This document shows, piece after piece, positions 13,701-27,500 of a DNA stretch of 64,000 bases. The notes beneath the pieces are model-generated. The model saw nothing but the letters and a program-made list of their open reading frames with translations. It was not told the DNA's origin and did no database searches. This DNA is from Nymphaea colorata (taxonomy: Eukaryota > Streptophyta > Magnoliopsida > Nymphaeales > Nymphaeaceae): positions 1,865,001 to 1,929,000 of the forward strand of contig NC_045142.1 in NCBI RefSeq assembly GCF_008831285.2, in the 5' to 3' direction. The stretch's first letter is position 1. Each line of letters begins with the position of its first letter. The position numbers and the translations under genes are program-made.

Positions 13701-15341
13701 ATGATTCGTTTAGAGTGTGATTTTAGAAATTATCCTAGCTCGGGCATAAAATTAAGTATTTTAATCCCCTTAGTCACTCATCCTGTGGACTTATTTGGGC
13801 AAAGACAATCATGATCTTATTCTTTAATTTGCTTGTGTTCCCAGTAGTCCACGTATTAGCCCAGTCACCGTCATCCAAGTGATTCTAGCTAAGGTTCTTC
13901 TTGAGTGATTGGTTGTTAAGGTATCATTTCAGAAACAATAGATAAATATATGGATTTCGTGATGATGGTTTAAAGGTGAGAACTGGGGATTTAGATTGTC
14001 GCATGCTTCAGTAAGGCAGTAAAATGATCTAAGTATGGAAAGTTGGAAACTGTAAAAGACATTCGAAATTTGACCATTGTACAGGGAAAGATGACAAATT
14101 TTGACCTTATTGTGCAAGAACTTTTAGATATATAATGGCTAGATGCCTAGATCATTAATGATATCAACACATAAATAAGTGACATCTGTTCTTAGATCTC
14201 TAATTTAAAAATATTCAATGATCTTAACAAAGCTTCAACCATGCTGAACTTTGTTCGATTGTCAGAAAGTTGTGAGGCTAAGCCTTTTCTTAGTTATGCT
14301 TACTTGGTGAAATGCCTAATCCGAGATCATCCTTACATCCATGGGATGAAGCTCTATATACTGGTGGAGACAGAGTCGTCTTGTCAGCATACTTGCCTGC
14401 ACACAGACACACACAAATTACTTATGTACAGGTTAGTGTCCTGCAGTCATTCACTTATTTGCATCGGTGGCCCTCTTCCGTTAATTTTTTGAAGGGTCTA
14501 TCTCTTGGCTGGAAATTTCTGGCTCTACATCAAGCTTTCTTCTAGGAATCAGGCTGCTACGCAGTCTCAGAGATAGCTTTTGTGAGGGAGCATGCCCCTC
14601 GTTTTCATCTAAACATTAGTCCTACAATATGCCATACAGCATTCATTCCCATTCCTTTTTGGATAGCCTATTTTTTGTTGATCAATTGCTTCAGAAATTA
14701 TGTTTTTCTACACTCTGCGGTCCTCTATTTGAACCTTTTTATTTTGCCAACACTCTTTGCAGGCTAATTTGACCAATGCAAACTTGGAAGGTGCCCTTAC
14801 TACAGGCAACACTTCATTCAAGGGATCAATAGTAACTGGTGCAGGTAGGTTCCCTAACATCATTGGGACAATCTGTGCAACTTATCAGTAATCTACAGGC
14901 AGCTGTTAGTGTATTGCATTTAACAGCATTGAACTCACTGGACCTTTTACATTGTTATATGGGAAAGAGTTTTGGGAATAAATCAAATCACTGAAGCAGA
15001 TCATGTATGACCCAGGATAGAAATTTGCAACTCAACTGACGTTTTATGTTTTTGATGAGCTTTGGATCTTAAGAAATAATATTACATTTTGATGGATTTT
15101 ATTTTTTCCTTTTGATGTGTAGACTTCACAGACGTACCTCTAAGGGATGATCAACGGGCCTATCTTTGCAAAATTGCTGACGGGTAAAGCTTCATCTGCT
15201 TAGTGGAGTTTTCCTGTTCTTCAGTTCTTCCATTGTTCAGGCCTTTCTGAGACTTAATTGATTAACCTTTTCTGGTTTTCCTTGAACTGCAGCATCAACC
15301 CCACGACAGGGAATTCTACCAAGGAGACATTGTTATGCTAA
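10745..15341 (+). CDS. Thylakoid lumenal 17.4 kDa-type pentapeptide-repeat protein, chloroplast
   Basis: Seven exons join in frame to a 259-residue protein: 10745-11101, 12395-12490, 12623-12695, 13186-13247, 14763-14844, 15123-15183 and 15293-15341 (TAA). All introns are GT-AG. Residues 1-117 form a Ser/Arg-rich plastid transit region followed by a hydrophobic segment ending in ALA, a thylakoid processing site; no Arg-Arg pair sits next to it. The mature part starts GGGPYGAEVTRGQ and carries pentapeptide repeats of the A(D/N)LxX type (QANFKGAKLVGASFFDADL, then ADLSDADLRFADFSLANV, then ANLTNANLEGAL), which fold as a right-handed beta helix. The C-terminus (DDQRAYLCKIADG, then a final Cys) matches plant TL17.4 proteins as I know them. 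Its biochemical role in the lumen is not established. The start is the first ATG, in good context. Exon 1 holds a possible optional intron, reported separately. Confidence 0.93.
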
Positions 15342-18300
15342 GAATTTACTCATCATCCACCTTACCATGAGCAAAGTCCCCATCTTTATCTTTGACGCAA
15401 AAATGTTGAAAAAGGTCTGGCTGGCTGTACATCAATTTTCTCTATAGTTTTACTCCTTGCTGTTTGTATTCTAACCGTATATATCTGTAACAAATCATTT
15501 TCCATCACATCTCTGTCTGTGGAAAACCTGGTCATTTTTTCGAAGCCTCTCTGCTTCAGGTTCTTTGTTGCATCAGATGCTTAACATCATGAAGTTTCCA
15601 CTTACATATTATATCCTTCCTAATAGGTTTTGTATATTTGATAAATTTTGAATTACCATTAGGTCAGGGTCCATACATTGAGCAATGCCCACGCCAAAGA
15701 GATGATCATCAAATATAGTTAAAAGTTGTGACTGAAATTTCCTCACCTTGTTGGCATCATTAGTCTTTCTTTTTAGAACGATAGGATGATAAAGCGGTGA
15801 ACCCATAAGTCTTTTTTGTGATAATATTACTGGTAAACCCTTAGTTTTCGGTTAGTTGCTTAGTTGGAATTCTTAGTTATAGTAAAGGGCAGATGAACTA
15901 AATTTGACCTTTTATTGATGGTGTGTTATCGCATCAAATGAAAAAATAGGTCACACCTGCTATAAAACATAGGAGCCTGTGCCTTTTCCGTGGGCCTTTC
16001 AGTGCTCAACAAAATAATGGGAGCTGTTCGCAGAACCAGGGCCTACTAGTTAATGCAAGATGAACCTTTTGGTGGAGATACTAACTCCTCTCCTTGTTCA
16101 TTCACCCATGGATACTTACCATGAAGATGTGTACTGTCTTCCAAGGTAAGCTGTTAAGATGTTTTGGCCACTTTCTTTGGTGAGCCCAGTTTCTAATTTT
16201 TCTCTTCGTGTACCATTTGGATTATTCTGTCAATGCCGCGAGGCATGGCAATAGTTTTGATATAATATGATATCAGATTGGAGTCGAAATTCAAGTTGTT
16301 GAATTTGATAAGAAAATTCACATTGGTTCAGTACTGCATGCAGACATGGTACGAAATTTTCTTCCTGAATCTGATATATTATCGTTTTTGTGCTCTTTAT
16401 ATCTGAATTGGATCCGACTTAAATAAGAAATTGGAAAAGGTGAACATGGTATATGAAGGATCGCAATCCAAGCCATGCATTGGATGTTTGCTGAGCTTTT
16501 CATTTCTTCCTCCATCGATGGTGATTTCTCCAATTTCATTGTTATTCTTCAGATGTGATATCTTTAAATATATTTCTCTGTATGCTGTTTTTTAAACTAG
16601 TCGCTATCCAATTATAATGGGCAAGTGAATCTGTTCATATGTGAAAATTAGGGCTGACCAGTATTATATCATTTGCATACTAAGCCGAGTTCCACCACAG
16701 GCCTGGTCTGCCGATATCTCCTCATCCTGATGTGGTAATTCGAATCCTTTTAACATCCCTGTGTGTCCGCCCACATGCTTTGGCTTAAATTCTATAAATG
16801 AATCTGGACCAGTTCTTTGTATCCTGATTTTTTTTTTTTTATCTAATTGGCCGTTTGACCTGCTTGATAAGCAGGTTGAGTGGCTAAATTACGGAAACCA
16901 ACTGCTCATATTAACCGACTTCGGTGTGATCAAGCACGGCTTGGCTTAACCCCGGTTTGAACTGGGATTCAAAGGCAAATGCTGAACTAAATATGAGTCA
17001 CTTTCTGTGTCCCACGCTGGGAGAACTTGGGAGGATGCGTTTGCGTCCCCTGATATACAACAAATTTACTTTAAAAGGGGGCGTTTGATAGGCCATTGAA
17101 GCTTTTTAGGTATATCTTTCCATGCAAAATTTCAACCCCTGCAGTTGAAGCGATCAAACGCCGGAAATTTTGTTCTGCATTGCTTTTCTAAAATTTGAGC
17201 TGCTTGACCAAAATATTTCATCCCATCAGACATTTTTAAGAATTCGCGAATATTCAATACTGGGGAATGGGCAATCGCATATGGATCTGGATCCGGGTCT
17301 GGTATGTATCCAAGCACCAAAAAGTTTCTTCTGCCAGGGGCATAAGCAATGAACTGACAAGCTCTTTGGTGGTCCTCTAGAGTACAAAAGGTGACCTAGA
17401 CCCAGAAAAGCAACTGGGCAGCCTAGGTCTGACCTAGGAGATGCTAGAACGACTTTCATTGGAAATTGAAGTGGAACGCCCAAGGCAGTACGAGCACAGA
17501 CAGCCTTTCTGCAACTCGCAGGAAACCAGGAATGAGAAAAGCTGATATGCAGAACTTTTCCGTTTGATTCTCAAGGAGTTTTGTATTTTGATATAATTTT
17601 GGATCATCTACACATAAGTTTTACGGTTGGCAACTTTGATCGCACCATCATAATCTGTTACATTTTTTAACGCAAAAAGATGGCATAGAAAGGATTTTAA
17701 AGGAGAGGCAACCGCAGGGCAGAGGCCAGGATTCAGTACGCTTCTGTTGCTTAATTGGTTCCGTATGGGCCCCCATTTATCGGCAGATTACCAATGTGTT
17801 TTGAGATGCAGTAGGATCCTCTTGAAAAATTGGCCGATATGGGAATGAATCGGCCTACCGTTCTCTTGAAAAGATCGGCTGATATGTGGCTGAATCGGCC
17901 CATATTGGCCGATACGGCCCGAATGTCCTCCTTCGGGCCAATATATTAGTACAAAATTAATTTGAGCACGAGCCGACTTCGCAAAACGCATTGGTTTCCA
18001 AGGTTTCTGATGCCGAAAACAAATATTTACAACATTGTTCTATGCATTCAAGTTCAAGTGTAAGGATGTAAAACGTTTTCGGAATCAGGTTGGATCTAAT
18101 CATTCTCTGAATTTGATTTAAGAATGTTCTACACAATTGGACCTATATTTGGACTAGATTTTCCAAACTTGGATCCGATTTGCATAAAACCTAACATATA
18201 TATGTAATATCTCAGGTTTTTTTTGGACTTGCATTGGGAAGTTGGATTCAGATTTGGCATAATACTATATATGAAATTGGAATAAAGGTTTGTAATTCGA

Positions 18301-20839
18301 GCAATTTTCGTGGAAATCAATTATGATCCGTGAAAGTGTGGATGAGAACCCCTCTCCACCCTTTTTTTTGTCATCGTCACTGTGCGATGAAATATCGGAG
18401 AATTCATAAGTCGGCGTTTGATAAGCTCCATTTTTTTTTTCCAGTGTGCTGAATGACAAGGGACGTCTGGTTTACCCATCACTCACTGTTGAATCAAACA
18501 AGTAAAATATTTTCTTGAAACGTTTATCCTTTTTACACTTCATTAAGTATACTTTTTTAGAAGAAACTAAGCACGTTGTTAGTTTTCCGAAATTAAAAAC
18601 AGTCCTTGCCGTTTTCACCAAAACTTATGTCATTGGTAGTTATGAATTTGAGACCCGCGGTGGTTGACCGAGGATCCTATATCCACGGATCAGAAGTCCA
18701 ACTCCTCTTCTGAGACCTCTGTTCCAAGTTTTTCACGTGTAGCATCAATCTGAAATTCACGCTACCGAGGTCTCCTATTTATTTAAACAGTGGATCTCAC
18801 ATACCATGGATTTCAGATCAAACTTTATCAAACATCATGGAGAATATAGCAAAGTTTGTAAAGCCAACCCATTTTCTCCATCTTTCGTACACAACTTAGT
18901 AGCTTGCCTCCTTAGTGAAAGGGAAAGATAGAAGGGTTTTACCCTCATGGATAGCCAAGGGTAAAAGAATGTCGCGTGTTTGTTGGTTTTACCCAACGAG
19001 GAAGACAGAAATATAAATTAGATGGGCACCCCTAGCTAAGTCCAAATACGGTGGATGGGAAACGTCCAATTAGAAAGGGGAGTACAAATGAGTTCTTTCT
19101 CTCTGTACAATGTTGGGTCAAGGTTGAAACGACTGGATCTTAGAAGCTACATATGAAACTGTGGATTCAAATCTAGATTCCGACGTATTGTACTAAATGC
19201 AACTGCCGACTGGAGAGTTTTTTTCCCGATTGGAATTGAATGCAACTGAATATGAAATCTCGAGAATTTTAACCCGTGACATCATTTGACCGGACACAAT
19301 TATTGAAGAAACATGCACTTTGCACGTAAAGATTCTATTCAGGTTCGTTTGAATTCAGATCTGAAGCGAATTTAAGTTCGAACTCATTCTGAATTCAATC
19401 TGAATTTGAGTTGGATCCAATTATCACATTTGAATTCAACCTGAGGTGTATTTGAACTTTATCTTGCTCCAAATTTGGAACTTACTGAACGGTTTTGAAT
19501 TGGATATATAGACTAAACTCTGCCAAATTACTCCCCTAGTTGAAAAACAGAAGAAAGGGAGATACAGATACTAAGGACTGGCTTCCAGCAATGCCCAACA
19601 CTGGACCATGGCAAGTTTTGTATCCAAGAAATTTTATTTCTAGAGAGATGAAATTTTAAATTTACAGCCGGCCCTCTAGGCCAGATGTAAAACTCGCGTT
19701 CGAATTACTGGAGTTTTACCGCAGCAGTGGAACTTTAATTCCATCATATGTTAAAAAAAAATTCCACCAACCATGGAATAAAACTTTCGGGAGTTTTGAG
19801 AGGATCTGGAATTTTTAATACAAGAAATAAAATCGCCGGTGCAACTTCCCTCCCGGGTGCTTAATACTGACCTGTTGGCTTCCTTTCTCAGTGACGCCTG
19901 TGACTTCGTCCATTTTCTCAGCTTATCGAAGTTGGGTTCAGGCTCACCATCTCCTCAGGTCTGGAACGTCGACCCTCTCTCTCTCCTCGATCCGGCCTGA
20001 CTCTCTCTCTAGCCATCTCACTCTCTGTCTCTTCTCCATCTCTCTCTCTCTTTGTCTCGCTCAACATCTCTCTCCCTCTCGCTCCTTATCTCTCTCTCGC
20101 ATCACTCGTCGTCTCGCTCTCCTTATCTCTGGCTCTTTCTAAAACCACCAAATGGGTGACTTGTTCTGATGAAGCATTTGTACTGTAATGCTTTTTCTTT
20201 GGGGCAGTTAAAATTTGAACTTTTTTTTTTTGTTACAGTAAGCACTAACCTTCAAAACGAGAATATATCGCTTTGTTGGCTGGCTATTAGTTACAAAAGC
20301 TAGCTCTCTTGTATTGTTCATATAGTTTGCAGTTTTCTTTTTCATCAAAACTGAAACGTCAAGACGAGCAACACTCGGAAATTACTATTATCAATTATCT
20401 GAATTCTTGTTTGCGTTTTTGGCCAAAACAAAACAATCTTCCTCTACCGTTAGTCTACCATATAAAGTGGAAACGAAGAGTATCAAAACGCTTGGGTTAT
20501 GGAAAATGGAATTTTAGTTTCACCTTCCAAATACCTGGTATTAAATGTCTGATATTATTTAAATACCATGTATTTAAACGCCTCCACAGTTTTGTGAGTG
20601 GGGTGGAAAGATCCCGTCCTAAATCATAGGTTTAAAATTTTTGATGTTAGAAGAGACAGGAAAACAAGATTTAAAGGCCATTTTCAGCATTTCTACAAAA
20701 CTACGTACCTTTCAAGGATAAAAAACAAGTTTTATTGTTTGCGCGTTTTACTTTTGGCAGCTGAAGCTAATTTGCTCTCATTGAGCTTCACTTTTTACCT
20801 TCCAAAATTTTTTGTCAAAAAATTTGCACCTTTTAAACC

Positions 20840-21125
20840 ATAATCACAAATAATGTACAGTGAGGTTTTTCTCAGGTATAATATGTTGAGCTTGAAAAAA
20901 ACAGAAAAAAATACGATAAATTTTTAAAAAACTAAAAATAAAAGAAAAATAAAATAAGTGAGAAACTAATAACACATACATCAAAAGATAAGTAGATTTG
21001 CAACAAATAAAAAATAGAAAATGACAAAAGGTATTTGACATTAAAAAAACTAAAAAAGTGAAAAAATGAAAAAAAAGGTGAAAAATGCAAAAAAAATGTG
21101 TTAAACGTTTTTTTTTTGTTTTTCA
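20840..21125 (-). repeat. Dispersed copy of the 32-kb repeat, inverted
   Basis: The reverse complement contains TTATTGCAAATCTACTT-like words, CTTATTTTATTTTTC, and the end GAGAAAAACCTCAC followed by TTATTTGTGA, matching the core of the unit at 32010-32440. It lacks the flanking CATATCGACCA part. Confidence 0.7.
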
Positions 21126-21990
21126 GATCTTTTTTTAAAAAAAGTTTTTGTAAAATTTTAAACAGCCATTTAATTTATCGCTTTTTTTTTTTTTCCTTGA
21201 GTATGGTTTAAACACCCAACATGAATCTTCTCAACACTTTGGAACATTGTGCCCTTTTTCACATTAGTAGGTAGGTAATTGGCCTACATTTCTGTGACAG
21301 GAAAGAGGCACGTAGTACTACCAGTTATAAATAGGCACATGGCCTTTGTCACATGCCTCCAGCATGTCACTGTCTATAAGCTTTCTCCATTCATCTGCCA
21401 ACACAAAAAACACTGTGCTGTCTTTCGTGACGAGGACAGGCATTGGACTAATTCATTATTGGACAGAAGACTCAATTCTTTCATCTGCTCCATGTTAATG
21501 AAATTCATCCGCAAGGAACAAAACAGTAGTTTGGTTGGAAGATGAGAAATTCTCATAATCTAAAATTAGAGAATGGGGTTTCTCTGTCAAACCAATTAAA
21601 CAAGATGCTCCTTTAAATTTCAGCGTGTATCCGTAGGCACGGGCATAGTAAGAGTTCTCCTTTTGTGATAAAACATGACTCCCTTTTCAAAGGCAAAGTA
21701 ATCAGAGTGAGGAGTAAGGATCTCCGGCAATTTAACTATCGAAGTTACTCACTGATTCATTGGGAGAGTTATACGGTAAGAATCGTCGGAATGATAATTT
21801 ATTTTGTTTTGGAAGGTCACCTATACTTCGTCGGCAAGCCGCGACAGACGGCCAAAATCCAATCGTTAACGACTATAATTACAATCTGGCAACTCCAACC
21901 ATGAAAAGAGAGTTTATGATGCGTTTACAATGTTTCCCTCCTCTACTTTATGAATGAAAAATTTTAGTCATTCAAGCCGGATTGAATCCT

Positions 21991-22021
<31 letters not shown>
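21991..22021. repeat. (CA)n microsatellite
   Basis: About 30 bases of CA, some 280 bp beyond the stop of the DUF604 gene. Confidence 0.95.
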
Positions 22022-22024
<3 letters not shown>

Positions 22025-22303
22025 TTGGTTCTTATCACATACCCTTCTTGCAAGTCTAAAGCAGGCATAACGTTCACACACACACACAAAAAAGGAGAGT
22101 TCAAGATGATATGAAGCTTCGGCAGCATGAGCCATCTTCTTTTTCTTTTATGCTATTTGTATTATGGCCCCTATAAAATTATGAGGGAAAAAATACAACA
22201 CGAAAAAAAAAAGGTCCTGTATGTACAGTACGTGGCTTCCGCAGAGGGGGTGGGTAGAAAGAACCAAAGGAAAAAAAAAAAAACTGTATGCCGGCGGGGG
22301 GCG

Positions 22304-24461
22304 TCACTTTGGGGGAGTTATCGTCTCATGGAGCCCACAACTCCTTAGTCGGACGTCGATTGCTGCCTTCAACCTTCCCCACTTGATGTCGCAGCACTGT
22401 CTTCTTGCAGCTCCCTGGATATCATTTTAGATCAAACTTACATTTCCACACCAATGGAAAATCGAAGAAACTTTAACTTTATGAAGAATTTGCAGTGGAA
22501 TCAATTATGGTACTGCATTTAGCCGCTACCATTCTAAATAACAAGGCATTTTTACTTATTAATAAGTCCAAATTTATTCCAAAATAAAAATATATGAGAA
22601 AAGTAAATGCCATATTATAGAATGGTATGCAATTACAGTCAAGAAATCGGCATGGAACTGATTCTGATATAGTGATTTTGACAACACAGGCACATTAAGT
22701 AGTGTACTGAACATTTAATCTTCTTAAATTTGTAGGTCTTCTAAGTTCAAGTGAATTAAATTTCAGGGCAAGAGTTCAACCACATAAACTTTGTCATCGA
22801 GTTCCCCCTGTTGTTGGATTCACATTTGAGTTCAACACCCATGGCCAGTGCTACTTAAACAGTCCGACGATTACGGCCGAGCATTCGGGCCGGTCCGCAG
22901 CCCATGCCTTTGCCTGGCCTCACCATCAGGGTCCAAGTATTATATATATATATATATTCTTGGACCAAGTCAGGAAATAGAATCTTGAGCCCATATAAGA
23001 CTACTGATGAGAACTTTATTTTTATTTTTTAATCTACTAAATGAGTTGCGGAATAAGAATATAAGGTTAAAAGAGTTAAAAGGTTATTTGGCATCATATG
23101 ACCGTCGCCACAGAGTAGGTTGTTTATTCTAACATTCCACCTATACCCAAGACGACCTCCCATTGACATGCTACTCCAACTAAGGCGAAGAAAAATCAGG
23201 AATAACAAAAAAAAGAGTACATATCACCATGTTTTAGTAAATCTGGGCATCATACGAAATAAACATATTTGCATATAAACATATATATAATGACTGTTTT
23301 TTAAAATATTTCTTAATTTTGTGATTATCATCACAAAAAAGCAATAGTTTCGAAATAGGTGGTGGATATATACTATACAGTATAGTACCAGGTTCCATTA
23401 TGTATATAATTTGCCCGTACCTGTGTCCAAACAGAGGACGGCATCTTGGAAGAGAAGACCCTCACGTTCTGCAACGCCAAGGACGGGTAGTTCCTGTCCT
23501 TGCACACCATCTCTGGACCAGGTACGTGTCTCCCGTACATCGTAATTGTAGCTTTACTCGATACGTTCTCGACTCGGTGTAGAAAGAAGATCGCCGGCCT
23601 GGCGCAGGGCTCGTCCGGCATGGGCCTGGTGTTGAAGGTGAAGGGCCCGTCCTGGCTGCTCCGCCATGTCTGGAACGTCCTGAGCGTCTTCTCCAGCACA
23701 TGAGGCGGCAGAAGGGCCGGGTAGATCTGGGCCGTGTAGCCCCACGAGACCGAGACGGTCCACCTTAGTCTCGGGTCGTAGCAGAAGGCCTGCTGCAGGG
23801 TCCGCGCTGGGTCGAACCTGGCCGCCCCCATGAGCGCGCCCACCGAGTCCAGCTGCGTCTTGGTGGGGAAGAGAGGCTCCACGGCGTCGAGGTGGTGCAG
23901 CGACACCAGCGGAGCCATCGGGTGGGCTGCCAGCAGGCCGTAGGCGTCCCCATGAATATCCACCTGCACATGCCACACGCAAGTTCACGATTCCCGAGTC
24001 ATTGCGTCCTCTAAATGGGGAGCGAGTAGAGAAAGCTATTCTGTATCAGAAACCAAACCAAACTCCACTGTGAGTGGGAGAAGAATGATAGATGATGATG
24101 GTGGAGAAAGTTGTTAGGGAACCACTGACATGACATTCCAAGCCGTAGTGCTTCGTTTCTATGGCGTTAGGCATACATACGGCTTACCAATTATTGGAGC
24201 TACAGTAAGCCCCTATTGGGAACGTTCAATTAAATTGAAAGGCTTCGAAAGAGAACTGTAATTAGCAATGCTGTTCAAACCAGTTTCTGAATCGAATGGA
24301 ATGGTTTATAAATAAGGACAAATTAAAATTTACATTTCCCAGAAAATAAAAGAGCAAAAGTGAAGGAAACAATTATTATATATACTAATACCATCCGCCT
24401 CAGAAAACCTGGCCAAATCTAATCCAACCGAACAAAAATGGCCAGTTCACGGATCTTCTAA

Positions 24462-24528
<67 letters not shown>

Positions 24529-27500
24529 CACACAACTATGTCCAAAATTTTCAGTGGGTAGAAAATTCAAAGACATTAGATTTCACATGACAACCCTGCC
24601 GCACAAGGCATGCATGGAGACACATGTTTCCCACAGAAAACTGAGATGTCCATCACCAGGGCTTTCTTTTAATAGGGGTGTGGTTGATAAAGAAATTGGA
24701 AGTTACAGGAAAGAGATCATATTCTATTTAGAAGTAAAAGTGTTACTCATAGTTTCGGTGGTTCTCAAGGGCCAGCATAATGCTGGCATGTTTCAATTCA
24801 TGCCGTCATGTCTTTTACTGAAGTCGGATGGGGCATAGGCGTATAGAATGCAAAAAAGAATTACAGGAAAGAGATCATATTCTATGGTTCACAGAAAATA
24901 TGTCAATCAATTCGAACATGGGTTTACTTTTTTACTTTTTAACATAAACACTACAGTTAGGTAGATCTCAGCACAGTAGCAAAGCATCAGTTCGACTTTG
25001 CCATGTAAAAATACAGGACTGAACAGGCTAGGCAGCCCTCTTTGAAAGTTGTTCAGCACTGCGTAACCCCAATAAGATCCAATTTGCGGTCAGCTAACCA
25101 ACAATGGATCGGGGTAGATCTCTTCTTGGCTTCATTATTCCCCACCGACGAGGCCTAAGCAACCATGCACTCCTCCTTATGGGCACACCGAAAAGAGCCT
25201 CTTGGAAAAAGAGTGGTAATTGGTCTTTAACCTCGCTGCCCCTATGGGCCATAGCCATTTATGTGAGACCGGCGGATATTTCAGTAGCATCATGTTAGAG
25301 GCTAACCATGGGCTTGGCGCACCACCTGTACTGCTCCCCCTCGGGACCATAAGTCCAAAATTCACCCTACCGCCCACGCCTCTGTTCACCTGGCTTTGTC
25401 TGACTCTGTGGTAAGGTTGTTGCTGAATACAGGAGAAAACATTCATTGACAGAAGGTTGCTGGTCAAGCGGCCCAACCGACTAACTCCAACATTGGTTGC
25501 CAAATATCCGCTCTCCGAGAGCAGAGTTTTAAAATCCAATTCGACAAGAACGATCAGAATAGAGATTGGCAGATACACAACTTTTAAAGCTCATAACTCC
25601 GATCCGTATGAAAATTCAGAGGTCGCTTGATTACTCAATTTGAATTCCATGAACTGATTTACTACGAGTCTGTCTTTAATTTCAAGACTCTGGCAGATTA
25701 TAGAGTTGAGAACCATAAACTTAACTACAAGCTCAACTTCAAAGTTAAGAATTTCAAGTGGGAATGCAATAGGTGCTTGAAGTTCAAACGGATTTGAAAA
25801 TGTAAATACAAGTTCTGCATCTTTCAGACAGAGAATTTGAAATCAATGGACTGAAATTCTAACATCTGATATCCTAAAATCTTATTACACCAAATCTAAG
25901 ATACGACGCAACTTGGTGGTTTAAAAAAATTAGAGGTTATCCTGAAAAAGGAAAGACAGGTTTACAGCAGACTGTCCCTTTTCTTTCTAATGGGGATGAA
26001 AAAGAAAAATACCAAAGCAAGAATATACTGTATGTAAAGAAAGATGCTTTATCTGTCTTCAATTTAGAATAAGTCCTGATTTTCTTTTCAAATACACTTG
26101 GCTTTACGTCAAACAAAAGCTCTTCAATCACATGAAACCCGGCATTCATGAAGCCTAATAAGTTTGAAAAGGAAACCTAACCCCGCATCGTCTCTTGACC
26201 TCTCGACTGCTCCCATCAGACAACAACAATGGGGCCGGCGCATCCATCCCATCAAATCCCACCCATTCATCACACTCGAGAACTGTGCTTCTCAAGACCC
26301 TGACAGTAAAGCATGTTCACATCTCTGTCAAAGGTGAGGTGGGGATGAATGGTGGTTGGTGGTCAATTGAACACAACGAAAAGTCGATGGCTCAGACCTG
26401 CTCGGTTCAAGACGATAAAGCCTAAACCACAGAGACTTTGTGCCTCACCGTAATGTACGTCCCCCAACACCACATGAACTTAAAAATGCATAAAACTAAC
26501 TGTACTACAATGTACCAACTTCGTGATCATACAGAGACGGCCGAACTAGAAAGAGAACACAACTAGTCTATAAAAAATTTAATGGGTCGTAAGGATCTCT
26601 TCTTATTATATTTTCATTCCAAAATTAAAGATCTTTTGGCTCCGTTCACTCAGGGAAAACAGAAAACTACATCAGAAGATGAGCAAATATAATCTATGAG
26701 GGTTTAAAGACTGAAAGGACGTTTCGGTTAGAAAAAGTCAAGGGTTCAATGCTGGGGATATGCTTGGGCGGCCAACTTGCCTGCCAACTGCCAAGAGATG
26801 AAAATTGTTTCTACCGAACATTTTTTAATTTTCATGGTGAGATCCTATCAAAGCCAAAAAACATCACTATCAATAAAATGAGCGATCAGGAAAATCGTGC
26901 TACTCTGAAAATATTACTTCTTCTAACATACAGAAGCTTCTGTGTTATTTATATATTAACATTACTTGAAGTTAGTTTGTGGACATGGTTCTCTGGAGGC
27001 CCATAGATACCAGAACTAGGATCGTCGCTCTCGTGAGTCGTGACAGAGAGATTCACCGCCGCGGGACCTTCAGAGCAGAAAGCAATCGGTCCAAAAGGAA
27101 AGTTCATAGGGACCCACGAGAGAGAGAGAGAGAGAGAGAGGAACCTGGTGGAAGCCGGGGTGACGCGTCAAGGGCACACCGAGTTCGCTCATGCAGGCCT
27201 GAACCCGCTGGTCGCTGCCGTAGAATTTGCCGTACCTCTCCAGGCAGCCGTCGATGGCGCCGGATAGCGCCTCGGCGGCGGCCAGGCTAATCGCAAAGCC
27301 TCCCCCCCCGAAGGCCATTCCATAGGAATGCACCAAGTCCTGTTCCACGCTCTCCGACGGCGCACCGACGTACCACATCGCCCGGTGATCGAGCCCAGCC
27401 AAGGCGGCCACGACATTATCCGGCACGAACACCGAGTCGTCGTCCCCCATAACGAACCACCGCGCCCCCTCCAGCCCCAATCGGAAGCTCTCCGCCGCGA

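Larger units (their letters stand above)
15342..22303. other. Intergenic region, thylakoid gene to DUF604 gene
   Basis: No coding signal was found. GATCGG/GCCGATAT word repeats lie near 17780-17950 and GGATTC-type words near 18070-18330 and 19330-19470. A short inverted repeat GGCGTTTGAT/ATCAAACGCC spans about 17090-17163. A degenerate CT-rich tract covers about 19970-20140, and a dispersed repeat lies at 20840-21125. The adjoining ORF at 19891-20142 is a by-product of CT richness. Confidence 0.65.

Noticed and set aside
19891..20142. Ser/Leu-rich frame of 83 codons
   Set aside because: Made by a degenerate CT tract. It has no domain and no plausible splice partners.
21978..22108. CRISPR-like regular spacing of CA blocks
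   Set aside because: These are simple (CA)n microsatellites in a plant nuclear sequence, with no repeat-spacer structure.
25177..25578. Minus-strand frame of 133 codons in DUF604 intron 1
   Set aside because: Does not resemble any family I know and lies inside a well-defined intron. Its start is unsupported.
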